NCBI RefSeq assembly: GCF_024746835.1
Contig: NZ_CP080531.1
Location: forward strand, 3,348,001 to 3,412,000
Direction: 5' to 3'
Origin: Mesorhizobium sp. AR02
GTDB lineage: Bacteria; Pseudomonadota; Alphaproteobacteria; Rhizobiales; Rhizobiaceae
Length of the DNA: 64,000 nt
A program made the position numbers and the translations under genes. Every line of letters starts with the position of its first letter. Within the stretch, counting starts at the first letter, position 1. Under the pieces are notes generated by a model that worked only from the letters and a program-made list of their open reading frames with translations, was not told the origin of the DNA and ran no database searches. Below, piece after piece: positions 52,789 to 63,468 of this stretch.

Positions 52789-53529
52789 TCAGTCGCAGCA
52801 GTCCGGCTGACCCGCCTGTCTGTCCTGATATTCGTCGTGAAGCCGTACCCAGTCCATCAGGCCATGATAGGGGCCATTTTCGTTGCGGCCCTTGGGCGTC
52901 ATGTCGAGATAGTCGTAAGTGCCGATCTGCGCCTCGCCGCCGCGGGCGCGCGACATGAAGGTGAGGAAGATGTCGCCGTTCTCATCCCTATAGAAAACGC
53001 TGGTGCCGGGAAGCTCCTTCGATGTCCTGGGACGGGTCTCGAAATTGTAGGTGGTGTCGCCGGCGGCGATCTGCCTGTCGGTAAAGGAGACCTGCATGTC
53101 GAAGTTGAAATCCGAGGCATAGGACGACACCCAGTCGAATTTCCAGCCCATGCGCTGCTTGTAGGGCAGAAGCTCGGCCAACGGTGCGCGCGAGATTACC
53201 ACCAGCGACACGTCGTGATGCTTCAGATGCTGGTTGGCGCCGTCTATATGGTCGGCAAGGAAGGAACAGCCCTCGCAGTGATGCGTGCAGCCCGGCCCGA
53301 ACATGAAGTGGTAGACGATCAGCTGGCTGTTGGCGCCGAACAGTCCGGCCAGGTTCTTTGGGCCCTGCCCGGTCTCGAAGACATAGTCCTTGCGTATTTT
53401 CAGCCAGGGCAGTTCACGCCGCTCGGCCGCGATGCGCTCGCGAAGCCGCGTCAGTTCCTTCTCGCGCGCCAGATGTGCCTTGTGCGCCTGGAACCAGTCT
53501 TCGCGTGAAACGACCTTGTTGCGATGCAT
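52789..53529 (-). CDS. DUF899 (thioredoxin-like) family protein
   Basis: A 246-residue DUF899 protein. Typical blocks are VVSREDWFQAHKAHLAREKELTRLRERIAAERRELPWLKI near the start, the thioredoxin-like YHFMFGPGCTHHCEGCSFLADHIDG with Cys pairs, and ETRPRTSKELPGTSVFYRDENGD. A short C-terminal Cys pair (CCD) ends the protein. The family is thought to be redox-related; the exact reaction is not known. The ATG at 53529 follows GGGAGAGG. Confidence 0.92.
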   Translation of the reverse strand: MHRNKVVSREDWFQAHKAHLAREKELTRLRERIAAERRELPWLKIRKDYVFETGQGPKNLAGLFGANSQLIVYHFMFGPGCTHHCEGCSFLADHIDGANQHLKHHDVSLVVISRAPLAELLPYKQRMGWKFDWVSSYASDFNFDMQVSFTDRQIAAGDTTYNFETRPRTSKELPGTSVFYRDENGDIFLTFMSRARGGEAQIGTYDYLDMTPKGRNENGPYHGLMDWVRLHDEYQDRQAGQPDCCD

Positions 53530-53648
53530 GAACCTCTCCCTGTCTCTCATCCCAAGGACGTTCGGGATGGGCGCAAACCGACATCGCCGCCGGCAACGCC
53601 CAGAGGAAATAGGAATGAGGAGGTCTTTCCCCAATCCGCAAGCAGCAA

Positions 53649-53674
53649 AAACCCGGGCGCATTGGCCCGGGTTT
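53649..53674 (-). terminator. terminator downstream of the aldolase gene
   Basis: AAACCCGGGC and GCCCGGGTTT form a 10-bp perfect stem around GCATTG, 24 bases after the fba stop; the flanking T/A run fits Rho-independent termination on the minus strand. Confidence 0.9.
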
Positions 53675-53697
53675 GAAGAGAGACGGAAAAGCTGGGA

Positions 53698-54726
53698 TCA
53701 GGCGGCCTGTTCGAGGCTCGCTTTCCATTTTCCAAGCGCGGCCAGATAATTCATGTGGGCGCGATGGGTGAAGGCGGCCTGGCCGGCGGCGACGTTCGAC
53801 GCCTTGCCACTCCACGCCTTTTGCGGGGCGGCCTGCAGTGCGCGGCCATAGGAGAAGGTCAGCTTCCATGGATGCGGACCGATGGCATTGATGGCGTTGA
53901 GGTTGGCGGTCGCTTCCTCGTCTTCCTGGCCGCCAGAGAGGAAGGCGATGCCCGGCACCGCCGCCGGCACCGTCTCGCGGAACAGTTTTATCGTCATCTC
54001 GGCGACCTTTTCGGGGCTGTCCACGGTGCCCGACTTCTTGCCCGAAAGCACCATGTTGGGCTTCAGGATCGTGCCTTCGAGCACGACACGGGCCGCGTAG
54101 AGCTCGTCGTAGAGCTTGATCAGTGTCGCCTTGGAAACCTCGTAGCAGGTGTCGATGTCGTGGGCGCCGTCCATCAGCACCTCCGGCTCGACGATGGGCA
54201 CGATGCCGGCTTCCTGGCAAAGGGCGGCATAGCGGGCGAGCGCATGGGTGTTCGAGTTGATCGAATTGGCCGAAGGCACGCCCTTGCCGGTATCGATGTC
54301 GATCACCGCGCGCCATTTGGCGAAGCGGGCGCCGAGCTTGTAGTAATCGGCAAGCCGTTCGCGCAGGCCGTCGAGGCCCTCGGTGATGGTGTCGCCGGGA
54401 AAGCCGGCCAGAGGCTTGGCGCCGGCATCGACCTTGATGCCGGGGATGGCGCCGGATGCCTTGATGATGTCGACCAGCGGCGTGCCGTCGGCGGCCTTCT
54501 GGCGGATCGTTTCGTCATAGAGGATGACGCCGGAAATATACTTGGTCATCGCGTCCTTGGCGCGGAACATCATCTCGCGATAGTCGCGGCGGCTGTCGGC
54601 GGTCGATTCGACGCCAATGACGTCGAAGCGCTTCTTGATCGTGCCGGAACTTTCGTCGGCGGCCAGCAGGCCCTTGCCGTTGGCCACGATCGCGGCGGCA
54701 ATGTCTTCGAGACGTTCGCTCATCAT
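53698..54726 (-). CDS. fbaB: class I fructose-bisphosphate aldolase
   Basis: A 342-residue Schiff-base aldolase that splits fructose 1,6-bisphosphate. Features are GKGLLAADESSGTIKKRFD, DETIRQKAADGTPLVD, IVEPEVLMDGAHDIDTCYEV and the Schiff-base Lys222 in EGTILKPNMVLSG, with AFLSGGQEDEEATANL after. This animal-type class I enzyme is the usual aldolase in many rhizobia, unlike the E. coli DhnA type. It lies downstream of pgk in the central carbon block on the minus strand. Confidence 0.96.
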   Translation of the reverse strand: MMSERLEDIAAAIVANGKGLLAADESSGTIKKRFDVIGVESTADSRRDYREMMFRAKDAMTKYISGVILYDETIRQKAADGTPLVDIIKASGAIPGIKVDAGAKPLAGFPGDTITEGLDGLRERLADYYKLGARFAKWRAVIDIDTGKGVPSANSINSNTHALARYAALCQEAGIVPIVEPEVLMDGAHDIDTCYEVSKATLIKLYDELYAARVVLEGTILKPNMVLSGKKSGTVDSPEKVAEMTIKLFRETVPAAVPGIAFLSGGQEDEEATANLNAINAIGPHPWKLTFSYGRALQAAPQKAWSGKASNVAAGQAAFTHRAHMNYLAALGKWKASLEQAA

Positions 54727-54850
54727 GCTTCTCCTGGAGGGGTTCGTTCCGCGCTTAACGGAAGTCTACCGCCAAAGGAATGGCATCGGAAAGCTCGAAT
54801 CGATTGAAAGTTTCGGGCGCCGCCCGCCGCGCCGTCGATCCCGCCGGAGC

Positions 54851-56047
<1,197 letters not shown>

Positions 56048-56203
56048 GCCGGTTCCTTTCCTCGGAAAATCGCCGGGACCATACCTTGCATCAACGACGA
56101 TGCAAGGCTTTGGCCGCGGTGCGGGGCAAATTTTTGGGGCGGGCGGGGACATAGTCCGTGAAGATCGCGCCATGCGGATAGGGCGAGGCAACGATCGCCC
56201 TTG

Positions 56204-58084
56204 TCAGTTCTCGGTCGTTGCCTTTTCAACCGGCGGTTCAGGGGTGTCATCTGTCTGTGCCGCCACCTGCGCCTCGGTCGGCTTGCGCCAGTTGCGGATG
56301 AAGGCGCTGAGGCGGTCGCCCATCTCGCCGGCGCTCAGGAACACCGGCACCCGCGCCACCGGCGCGGTCGGCTCGAAGGAGAGGCCGAGACCCGTGATCC
56401 TGCCCTTGTCGTCGACATCCCTGACGATCAGCTCGATCTGGCCGATCAGCACGCGGTCGGCATATTCGGCATGGCCGCCGAGCCGCGCCGTGACCAGAGC
56501 GCCAACGGTCTGCTTCTGCTCCGCGTCGGTCAGGCCCGGCGCGTAAGCGGCTTCCAGTTCAGCGGCGGAGCGTGCCGGGTCGACGGCGAAGGCGCCAAAA
56601 AAATCGGCGTCTTCCGGATCGACGACGGCGCGGCTGGCAAACAGCTTGTCGAGGAGGCGCGGATAGCGGTCCGGCACGAAGATGTAGACCTGGTCGCCGG
56701 CGGCGAGCCGGCCCATGTCCTGGAAGCGCATCGATCGACCGTCGCGCAGCACCAGCGAGGGCCGCGCCCAGCGCGGAATGCGCTCGCCGCGCGCCACCGG
56801 GCTGCCGTGCGCGACACGATAGGCGAGAAGCTCGTGATGGGCGGAGCCGGGAAGTTCGAGTTCGACCTTGTCGAGCGGGCCGAGCCGCGCCGGCACGATG
56901 AGGCCAAGGCGGCGCGCCAGCGGGCCGACGGTCCAGCCCTGGATGACCAGCGACACCAGGACGATGATGAAGGCGGCGTTGAAGATGGTGCGGCCGTTCT
57001 CCAGTCCGCCAAGCAGCGGCGTGATCGCCAGCAGGATCGAGACGGCACCGCGCAGGCCGACCCAGGAAACGAAGGCGACCTCGGGGCGCGGCAGGCGGAA
57101 CGGGATCAGGCAGAGCCAGACCGCGATGGGCCGCGCGACAAACATCAGGAACAGGCCAAGCGCTATCGCCGGCACCATGATCGCCGGAAATTGCGAGGGG
57201 GTGGCGAACAGGCCGAGGATCAGGAACATGATGATCTGCGCCAGCCATGACATGCCGTCCTGGAAGCGCTTGAGGATGGTGACGGCGCGGATGTCGGAAT
57301 TGCCTGATATCAGGCCGGCGATGTAGACCGCCAGGAAGCCCGAGCCGCCAATCGCGCCGGCTGCGGCGAAAATCATCAGCGACAGCGTCAGCACGAAGAT
57401 CGGCAGCAGGCCATGGTCGAGGTTGAGCCGGTCGACGAGGCGCACAATGGCAAGGCCGCCCAGCACGCCGACAATCGCGCCAAGGCCCATATTGATGAGG
57501 AAGCCGAGGATGAGGCTGGTGACCAGGACATTGGTTTCGGGATTGGCGTGGGCGGCGATGACCTCGACCAAAGTGATGGTCAGGAAGATGGCGATCGGGT
57601 CGTTGGTGCCGGATTCCACCTCGAGCGTCGAGCGCACGCGCTCGCGCAGATTGATCTCGCCGGCGCGCAGCAGGAAGAACACCGCCGCGGCATCGGTCGA
57701 AGCGACGGCGGCACCGAGCAGGAAGGATTCCAGCCAACTGAGGTCGAGCAGATAGTGGGCCGCCGCGCCGAACAGGCCAGTGGTGAGAAGCACGCCGAAG
57801 GTTGCCAGCGACAAAGCCGGACCCGCCGCCTGCCGCAAGGCGTTGAGCGGCGTACCGAAGCCGGAATCGAACAGGATGACGGCCAGCGCCAGTGAGCCGG
57901 CAAAATAGGCGATGCGGGCATTGTCGAATTCGATGCCGAGGCCGTCGGTTCCGGTGGCGAGGCCGATGCAGAGAAACAGAAGCAGGAGGGGGGCACCGAA
58001 GCGGAAGGCGATCAGGCTCGAAAACGCGGCGGCGACAACGAGCGCCGTGCCGACCAGCGTGACGAGATAAATCGCATGCTCCAT
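56204..58084 (-). CDS. nhaP2: potassium/proton antiporter (CPA1, NhaP2/CvrA type)
   Basis: A 626-residue membrane antiporter. About 12-13 transmembrane segments occupy residues 1-400, including AVASTDAAAVFFLLR and EVESGTNDPIAIFLTI (ion-binding Asp region) and WVGLRGAVSILLAITPLL. The cytoplasmic part contains a TrkA-C/RCK-type domain (PRWARPSLVLRDGRSMRFQDMGRLAAGDQVYIFVPD) and a C-terminal CorC-like domain. It exports K+ or Na+ for H+. It sits between pgk and gap, which elsewhere are adjacent. Confidence 0.94.
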   Translation of the reverse strand: MEHAIYLVTLVGTALVVAAAFSSLIAFRFGAPLLLLFLCIGLATGTDGLGIEFDNARIAYFAGSLALAVILFDSGFGTPLNALRQAAGPALSLATFGVLLTTGLFGAAAHYLLDLSWLESFLLGAAVASTDAAAVFFLLRAGEINLRERVRSTLEVESGTNDPIAIFLTITLVEVIAAHANPETNVLVTSLILGFLINMGLGAIVGVLGGLAIVRLVDRLNLDHGLLPIFVLTLSLMIFAAAGAIGGSGFLAVYIAGLISGNSDIRAVTILKRFQDGMSWLAQIIMFLILGLFATPSQFPAIMVPAIALGLFLMFVARPIAVWLCLIPFRLPRPEVAFVSWVGLRGAVSILLAITPLLGGLENGRTIFNAAFIIVLVSLVIQGWTVGPLARRLGLIVPARLGPLDKVELELPGSAHHELLAYRVAHGSPVARGERIPRWARPSLVLRDGRSMRFQDMGRLAAGDQVYIFVPDRYPRLLDKLFASRAVVDPEDADFFGAFAVDPARSAAELEAAYAPGLTDAEQKQTVGALVTARLGGHAEYADRVLIGQIELIVRDVDDKGRITGLGLSFEPTAPVARVPVFLSAGEMGDRLSAFIRNWRKPTEAQVAAQTDDTPEPPVEKATTEN

Positions 58085-58210
58085 CCGTGATTTGCCCCTC
58101 GAATTCCTCTTTCTATCGATTTACGGGAGAGTGGGGCGAAGGCATGGCCAGTGCAAGGCGCAAGGGTGGTTTTTTGGCGCGGGCCGCTGATTTTCCGGCG
58201 GTTCGGAGAT

Positions 58211-58308
58211 AGAGCGGTTCATCGTTTCATGGAGCGCTGAAACGCTCTATCTCTTCTGTTCGACGCAATTCCGGACGGAAAACCGCTCAACACTTTTCCT
58301 GGAATTGC
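58211..58308. repeat. intergenic palindromic repeat, family 2 copy 2
   Basis: AGAGCGGTTC...GAAACGCTCT forms a stem, and GCAATTCC...GGAATTGC forms the second palindrome, with GACGCAATTCCGGACGGAAAACCGC shared with copy 1 at 48973-49073. It lies between gap and the antiporter gene, in the same orientation as copy 1. Confidence 0.9.
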
Positions 58309-58328
58309 TGCACTGCTCCGGCAAATGA

Positions 58329-58354
58329 AAACGCCCGGACGAAGCCGGGCGTTT
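58329..58354 (-). terminator. terminator of gap
   Basis: AAACGCCCGG and CCGGGCGTTT form a 10-bp stem around ACGAAG, 27 bases after the gap stop; on the minus strand it ends with GTTTTCAT. Confidence 0.92.
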
Positions 58355-58380
58355 CAAGTCTCTGGAAGATAGGTCCGTGA

Positions 58381-59391
58381 TCAGGCGATGGTCTTGCCGA
58401 AGGCGACCGCGGTATCGCCCATGCGGTTGGAGAAGCCCCATTCATTGTCGTACCAGGACAGCACCGAAACGAAGTTGCCGTCCATCACCTTGGTCTGGTC
58501 GAGCGCCATGATCGACGAGCGCGGATCGTGGTTGAAATCGATCGAGACATTCGGGTGATGAGTGACGCCGAGAATGCCCTTGAGCTTGCCGTTGGAGGCG
58601 GCGATGACCGCTTCGTTGATCTCCTGCACGGTGGTGGCGCGCTTGGCGATGAACTTGAAGTCGACGACCGAGACGTTCGGGGTCGGCACGCGGATCGAGA
58701 TGCCGTCGAGCTTGCCCTTGAGGTCGGGGAGCACAAGGCCGATCGCCTTGGCGGCGCCGGTCGAGGTCGGGATCTGCGACAGGGCCGCGGCGCGGGCGCG
58801 GTAGAGATCCTTGTGCATGGTGTCCAGCGTCGGCTGGTCGCCCGTGTAGGAGTGGATCGTCGTCATCATGCCCTTTTCGATGCCGACCGTCTCGTGCAGC
58901 ACTGCTGCCAGCGGCGCCAGGCAGTTGGTGGTGCAGGACGCGTTCGAGATGACGATGTGGTCCTTGGTCAGCTTGTCGTGGTTGATGCCGTAGACGACGG
59001 TCAGGTCAGCGCCGTCGGCAGGTGCGGAGACCAGCACGCGCTTGGCGCCGGCGGTCAGGTGGGCTGCAGCCTTGTCGCGGGCGGTGAAGATGCCGGTGCA
59101 TTCGAGCGCGATGTCGACGCCGAGCTCCTTCCACGGCAGCTGCGTCGGATCCTTGATGGCGGTGACCTTGAACTTTTCCTTGCCGACGGTGATCTGGTCG
59201 CCGTCGACCGACACTTCATGCGGGAAGCGGCCATGCACGCTGTCGTAGCGCAGCAGGTGGGCGTTGGTCTCGACCGGGCCGAGATCGTTGACGGCGACGA
59301 CGTCGATGTCCTTGCGGCCGGATTCATGGATGGCGCGCAGGATGTTGCGGCCGATGCGGCCGAATCCGTTGATGGCAACTCTGACGGTCAT
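58381..59391 (-). CDS. gap: glyceraldehyde-3-phosphate dehydrogenase (type I)
   Basis: A 336-residue NAD-dependent enzyme converting glyceraldehyde 3-phosphate to 1,3-bisphosphoglycerate. It shows the NAD start [17 protein letters not shown], catalytic Cys153 in [36 protein letters not shown] and the C-terminal [13 protein letters not shown]. Length and motifs are normal. It is preceded upstream by tkt and followed, after the antiporter, by pgk and fba. Confidence 0.98.
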   Translation of the reverse strand: MTVRVAINGFGRIGRNILRAIHESGRKDIDVVAVNDLGPVETNAHLLRYDSVHGRFPHEVSVDGDQITVGKEKFKVTAIKDPTQLPWKELGVDIALECTGIFTARDKAAAHLTAGAKRVLVSAPADGADLTVVYGINHDKLTKDHIVISNASCTTNCLAPLAAVLHETVGIEKGMMTTIHSYTGDQPTLDTMHKDLYRARAAALSQIPTSTGAAKAIGLVLPDLKGKLDGISIRVPTPNVSVVDFKFIAKRATTVQEINEAVIAASNGKLKGILGVTHHPNVSIDFNHDPRSSIMALDQTKVMDGNFVSVLSWYDNEWGFSNRMGDTAVAFGKTIA

Positions 59392-59505
59392 TTTTCTCTC
59401 CCTGGGAGTTGGAGGGCAGACGATGGGTCCGCAGCTTCATAGCGGCGCAAGCGGAAAGAATCCAGCCGCAGCGACGCAGATTTAAATCGATTAGGTTGGG
59501 CCAGC

Positions 59506-59587
59506 CCGGCGAAATCGCTTTGCGCGATTCCGCCGGAGCATTTTTGCTTCGTGCATGTCGCTACCCCAAACCGTGATACAGTTTGGG
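59506..59587. repeat. two hairpins between tkt and gap
   Basis: CCGGCGAAATCGC pairs with GCGATTCCGCCGG (12 of 13 bp) at 59506-59536, and CCCAAAC pairs with GTTTGGG at 59565-59587 just past the tkt stop. On the minus strand they follow tkt directly, so they could terminate or stabilise its message. Confidence 0.65.
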
Positions 59588-59602
59588 TGGCATGCATGGA
59601 CC

Positions 59603-61594
59603 TTACTTGGCGTGCAGGCGTGCTTCCGCTGCCTTGGCCGCGGCCTCGGCGGTGATGCCGAAATGCGGGTAGAGCTGTTCGATCGTGCCCGAGGCACCGA
59701 AGCCGGTCATGCCGATGAAGATGCCGTCCGAGCCGATGAGGTGATCCCAGCCCTGGCGGATGCCGGCCTCGATCGCCATCCTGATCGGCGCGTTGCCGAT
59801 CGTCTTCTTGCGGTAGTCGTCGCTCTGCTTGTCGAACAGTTCGAAGCAAGGCACCGAGACGATGCGGGTCGGGTGGCCGTGCTTTTCGAGCAAGTCACGG
59901 GCGCCAAGCGCGATCTCGATCTCGGAGCCGGTGGCGAAGATCGTCACTGCCGCTTCGCCGCTGGCCGCGGCCAGCTCATAGGCGCCCTGGCTGCTCAGGT
60001 TCTTGGCCGAGTGCTCGGTGCGCACCGTCGGCAGGTTCTGGCGGGTCAGCGCCAGCGTCGACGGTGTCTTTTCCGACTCGAGCGCAATCTGCCAGCATTC
60101 GGCGGTTTCCACCGCATCGGCCGGGCGGAAGACGTTGTGGTTGGGGATGGCGCGCAGGGCCGCCAGATGCTCGACCGGCTGGTGGGTCGGGCCGTCTTCG
60201 CCGAGCCCAATGGAATCATGGGTCATGACGAAGATCGAGCGGATGCCCATCAGCGAGGAAAGCCGCATCGACGGACGGGCATAGTCGGAGAAGCACATGA
60301 ACGTGCCGCCATAGGCGATGAGGCCGCCATGCAGCGTCAGGCCGTTGATGGCCGCGGCCATGCCATGCTCGCGGACGCCGTAGTGGACATAGCGCTGGCC
60401 ATAGTCGTCAGGCGTGATGTTCTTGGTCTGGCTGGTCTTGGTGTTGTTGGAGCCGGTCAGGTCGGCGGAGCCGCCGATGGTTTCCGGCACGGTGCCGTTG
60501 ATGACTTCGAGTGCCATCTCCGACGACTTGCGGGTGGCGACCTTCGGCTTGTCGGCCGAGAGCTTCTTCTTGTAGTCGGCGATGACGGCGTCGAAATTGG
60601 ACGGCAGCTTGCCGCTGAGCCGGCGCTCGAACTCGGCCTTCAGCTTCGGTTCGGCCTTGGCGAGGCGGCCTTCCCAGTCGGTCCGCGCCTTGACGCTGCC
60701 CTTGCCGGCGGTGCGCCAGGCCTCGAGGATCTCGGCCGGAATCTCGAAAGGCGGCGACTCCCAGTTGAAGAACTTGCGCGCGCCGGCGATCTCGTCGGCG
60801 CCGAGCGGCGAGCCGTGCGCCTTGTTGGTGCCGGCCTTGGTCGGGGCGCCGAAGCCGATGGTCGTCTTGCAGGCGATCATCGTCGGCTTGTCGGAATGGC
60901 GGGCGGCCTCGATGGCGTAGGCGATCGCTTCCGGATCGGTGCCGTCGATATGGCTGGCGTTCCAGCCGGAGGCCTGGAAGCGGGCGACCTGGTCGGTGTT
61001 GTCGGCAAGCGAGACCGGACCATCGATCGAGATGTTGTTGTTGTCCCAGAAGACGATCAGCTTGTTGAGCTTGAGGTGGCCGGCAAGCGCGATAGCCTCC
61101 TGGCTGACACCCTCCATAAGGCAGCCGTCACCGGCCAGCACATAGGTGTAGTGGTCGACGAGGTCGTTGCCGAAGGCGGCGTTCATGATGCGCTCGCCGA
61201 GCGCGAAACCGACCGAATTGGCAAGGCCCTGGCCGAGCGGGCCGGTCGTCGTCTCGATGCCGGTGGCATGGCCGTATTCGGGATGGCCTGCCGTCTTCGA
61301 GCCCAATTGGCGGAAGTGCTTGATCTGGTCGATGGTCATGTCTTCGTAACCGGTCAGATGCAGCAGCGAATAGAGCAGCATCGAGCCATGGCCAGCCGAC
61401 AGGATGAAGCGGTCGCGATCGGGCCAGTGCGGGGCCTTGGGATCATATTTCAGGAAGCGGGTGAACAGCACCGTGGCGATGTCGGCGCAGCCCATGGGCA
61501 GGCCGGGATGGCCAGACTGGGCCTTCTCGACGGCATCCATGGAGAGAAAGCGGATCGCATTGGCCATCCGGTCATGTTGTTCACGCGACGTCAT
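59603..61594 (-). CDS. tkt: transketolase
   Basis: A 663-residue TPP enzyme of the pentose phosphate and Calvin-type pathways. Motifs are [19 protein letters not shown], the TPP-binding region [21 protein letters not shown] with [22 protein letters not shown] in the second domain and [21 protein letters not shown]. The ATG at 61594 gives the family start; a longer upstream frame adds a non-homologous tail. It is first in the minus-strand central carbon group and is divergent from the DUF4164 gene. Confidence 0.98.
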   Translation of the reverse strand: MTSREQHDRMANAIRFLSMDAVEKAQSGHPGLPMGCADIATVLFTRFLKYDPKAPHWPDRDRFILSAGHGSMLLYSLLHLTGYEDMTIDQIKHFRQLGSKTAGHPEYGHATGIETTTGPLGQGLANSVGFALGERIMNAAFGNDLVDHYTYVLAGDGCLMEGVSQEAIALAGHLKLNKLIVFWDNNNISIDGPVSLADNTDQVARFQASGWNASHIDGTDPEAIAYAIEAARHSDKPTMIACKTTIGFGAPTKAGTNKAHGSPLGADEIAGARKFFNWESPPFEIPAEILEAWRTAGKGSVKARTDWEGRLAKAEPKLKAEFERRLSGKLPSNFDAVIADYKKKLSADKPKVATRKSSEMALEVINGTVPETIGGSADLTGSNNTKTSQTKNITPDDYGQRYVHYGVREHGMAAAINGLTLHGGLIAYGGTFMCFSDYARPSMRLSSLMGIRSIFVMTHDSIGLGEDGPTHQPVEHLAALRAIPNHNVFRPADAVETAECWQIALESEKTPSTLALTRQNLPTVRTEHSAKNLSSQGAYELAAASGEAAVTIFATGSEIEIALGARDLLEKHGHPTRIVSVPCFELFDKQSDDYRKKTIGNAPIRMAIEAGIRQGWDHLIGSDGIFIGMTGFGASGTIEQLYPHFGITAEAAAKAAEARLHAK

Positions 61595-61856
61595 GGTTCC
61601 TCCAGAGGTGGGGGTTTGGGGCTTGGGAGAGCCCTTGAAAAGGGTGCGCGACACATAGCAGGCGCGGGCTTTTAGTCAACAAATCGGGTGCATATTTGCC
61701 GGTCTTGTGATGCCGGCGGCGGGCCTACATTAGCGTTAGCAGGGGACAGTCGCGAGAGCTTTGTTGACGTTGCCTTCACCCGGTGCCTAATGTTTCCCAG
61801 ATAACGCGTTCTGAACGCGAACGATTCGGTGATGGGCAGGGCACAGGACGAAGGCC
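61595..61856. promoter_or_regulatory. divergent region between tkt and DUF4164/zapA
   Basis: The 262-base region must carry the promoters for tkt (minus) and the DUF4164-zapA unit (plus). It contains GTTC-TGAACGC-GAAC (a spaced inverted pair) near 61809 and a GATTC methylation-type site near 61825. I cannot assign a specific promoter. Confidence 0.45.
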
Positions 61857-62129
61857 ATGACCGGGGAAACCACGCTCAAGGAAGTCATCGCCAGGCTGGG
61901 CAAGGCCATCGAGGGGCTGGAAAACGCCGTCGCGGCCAAGCTGGAGCATGAACGCGATTACTCGGAAGCCGAGGCCGAGGTGCAGCGGATGAATGCCGAT
62001 CGCTCCCGGCTGGCGCAGGAACTCGACAATTCCGAAGCGCGCGCCGAACGGCTGGAGGACGCCAACAAGGAAGTATCGCGACGGCTGGTGACCGCCATGG
62101 AAACCATCCGCGCCGTGTTGGACAGATAG
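61857..62129 (+). CDS. DUF4164 protein (ZapA-linked coiled coil)
   Basis: A 90-residue coiled-coil protein (LKEVIARLGKAIEGLENAVAAKLEHERDYSEAEAEVQRM and SEARAERLEDANKEVSRRL) of the DUF4164 family, which lies next to zapA in many alphaproteobacteria. It likely works with the division apparatus, but this is based on gene order only. It starts 10 bases before the zapA ATG region and is co-transcribed with it. Confidence 0.9.
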   Translation: MTGETTLKEVIARLGKAIEGLENAVAAKLEHERDYSEAEAEVQRMNADRSRLAQELDNSEARAERLEDANKEVSRRLVTAMETIRAVLDR

Positions 62130-62139
62130 GAGCTGGCCC

Positions 62140-62502
62140 ATGGCACAGGTCACGGTTTCAATCGACGGCAAACAGTATCGGATGGCCTGTGACGAGGGCC
62201 AGGAAGACCATCTGATCGACCTTGCCGAGCGCTTCGACCGCTATGTCTCGCATCTGAAGGATTCGTTTGGCGAGATCGGCGACCAACGGCTGACCGTCAT
62301 GGCCGGCATCATGGTGATGGACGAACTCTCGGAGCTGCAGAAACGCGTCAAGGGCATGGAAAGCGAAGTGCTGACCTTGCGCAAGACGCGCGACGAGGCG
62401 CTGACCAAGGCCGACAAGAGCGACAGCGTGCTGACCAACGCGCTTGGCGCGCTGGCGCAGCGGATGGAAGATCTCGCCACGTCGCTGGCCGTGAAATCCT
62501 AG
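62140..62502 (+). CDS. zapA: cell division protein ZapA
   Basis: A 120-residue ZapA homologue. ZapA binds FtsZ and promotes Z-ring bundling. The N-terminal beta domain is AQVTVSIDGKQYRMACDEGQEDHLIDLAERFDRYVSHLKDSFGEIGDQRLTVMAGIMVMDEL, followed by a coiled coil up to the C-terminus. It is in the usual arrangement with the DUF4164 gene and follows it by 10 bases with GGAG as binding site. Confidence 0.95.
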   Translation: MAQVTVSIDGKQYRMACDEGQEDHLIDLAERFDRYVSHLKDSFGEIGDQRLTVMAGIMVMDELSELQKRVKGMESEVLTLRKTRDEALTKADKSDSVLTNALGALAQRMEDLATSLAVKS

Positions 62503-62561
62503 ACTTTAGCGACGCCGACAGCGAAATTTCTACATTCCCCAAGAAAAGGCGAAAATTTTTC

Positions 62562-62645
62562 GCGGGCTGCATCACTGCCGGCGACCTCACCGTTTTGAAC
62601 GTCGCCGAGGGAGTGGTAAAAGGGTGGGAGCCCGCCAACTGGCGG
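62562..62645 (+). promoter_or_regulatory. structured RNA leader upstream of the peroxiredoxin gene
   Basis: A nested stem is visible: GCGGGCT (62562) with AGCCCGC (62629), CACT with AGTG, and GGCGAC (62580) with GTCGCC (62601). The 3' arm can instead pair downstream as CCGCC-AACT-GGCGG (62632-62645), just ahead of the ribosome binding site (AGGGG). The two structures are mutually exclusive, as in RNA switches or attenuators. No ligand can be named. Confidence 0.55.
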
Positions 62646-62665
62646 CATTCACAGGGGTAGGAACC

Positions 62666-63325
62666 ATGAGCCTTCGTATCAACGACATCGCGCCGGATTT
62701 CACCGCCGAGACCACCCAAGGGACGATCAGCTTTCACGACTGGATCGGTGACGGCTGGGCGATCCTGTTCAGCCACCCGAAGAATTTCACACCGGTCTGC
62801 ACGACCGAGCTTGGCACGATGGCCGGGCTCGAAGGCGAGTTCAAGAAGCGCAACGTCAAGATCATCGGCATCTCCGTCGATCCGGTTGCGAGCCACGACA
62901 AGTGGCAGGCCGACATCAAGACGGCGACCGGCCAAACGGTGCACTATCCGCTGATCGGCGACAAGGACCTCAAGGTCGCGAAGCTGTATGACATGCTGCC
63001 CGCCGGTGCCGGCGAGACCTCGGAAGGCCGCACGCCAGCCGACAACGCCACCGTGCGCTCGGTCTATGTCATCGGGCCGGACAAGAAGATCAAGCTGGTG
63101 CTGACATACCCGATGACCACGGGCCGCAATTTCGATGAGATCCTGCGCGCGGTCGATTCCATGCAGCTCACCGCCAAGCATCAGGTGGCGACGCCGGCCA
63201 ACTGGAAGCAGGGCGAGGACGTCATCATCACCGCCGCCGTTTCCAACGAGGATGCGATCAAGCGCTTTGGCGCCTTCGAGACCATCCTGCCCTATCTCAG
63301 GAAGACCAAGCAGCCGTCCGCCTGA
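62666..63325 (+). CDS. 1-Cys (Prx6-type) peroxiredoxin
   Basis: A 219-residue peroxiredoxin that reduces hydroperoxides in the cytosol. The peroxidatic Cys45 is in HPKNFTPVCTTE, and the Prx6-type C-terminal arm is TVRSVYVIGPDKKIKLVLTYPMTTGRNFDEILRAVDSMQLT followed by VATPANWKQGEDVII. The start at 62666 follows AGGGG; the frame upstream is leader RNA. No resolving-Cys partner is next to it. Confidence 0.95.
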   Translation: MSLRINDIAPDFTAETTQGTISFHDWIGDGWAILFSHPKNFTPVCTTELGTMAGLEGEFKKRNVKIIGISVDPVASHDKWQADIKTATGQTVHYPLIGDKDLKVAKLYDMLPAGAGETSEGRTPADNATVRSVYVIGPDKKIKLVLTYPMTTGRNFDEILRAVDSMQLTAKHQVATPANWKQGEDVIITAAVSNEDAIKRFGAFETILPYLRKTKQPSA

Positions 63326-63468
63326 AAACCGGCGCCGGAACGGTTTTTGCCGTTTCCGTCCTTGCGGGCCAAGTCATGCTTGACTGGCCTGCTTGGGTGG
63401 ACAACCATGCTCCTATTGGAGCTCGGCGGAGAAAATCGTTCCTGTCGGCTGGGGTTGGGGAGTTCGGT

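Noticed and set aside
59555..61675. A 706-codon open frame opposite tkt
   Set aside because: It is the antisense shadow of transketolase in GC-rich DNA; composition is biased and no family motif is visible.
61805..61830. LexA/SOS box near the tkt-zapA promoter region
   Set aside because: GTTC-N7-GAAC is inverted, whereas the alphaproteobacterial box is a direct GTTC-N7-GTTC repeat; no SOS gene follows.
62503..62660. Possible 6S RNA gene downstream of zapA
   Set aside because: The position is right for alphaproteobacteria, but the stretch is short, leads directly into the peroxiredoxin start and lacks an obvious 6S layout that I could verify by eye; reported as a structured leader instead.
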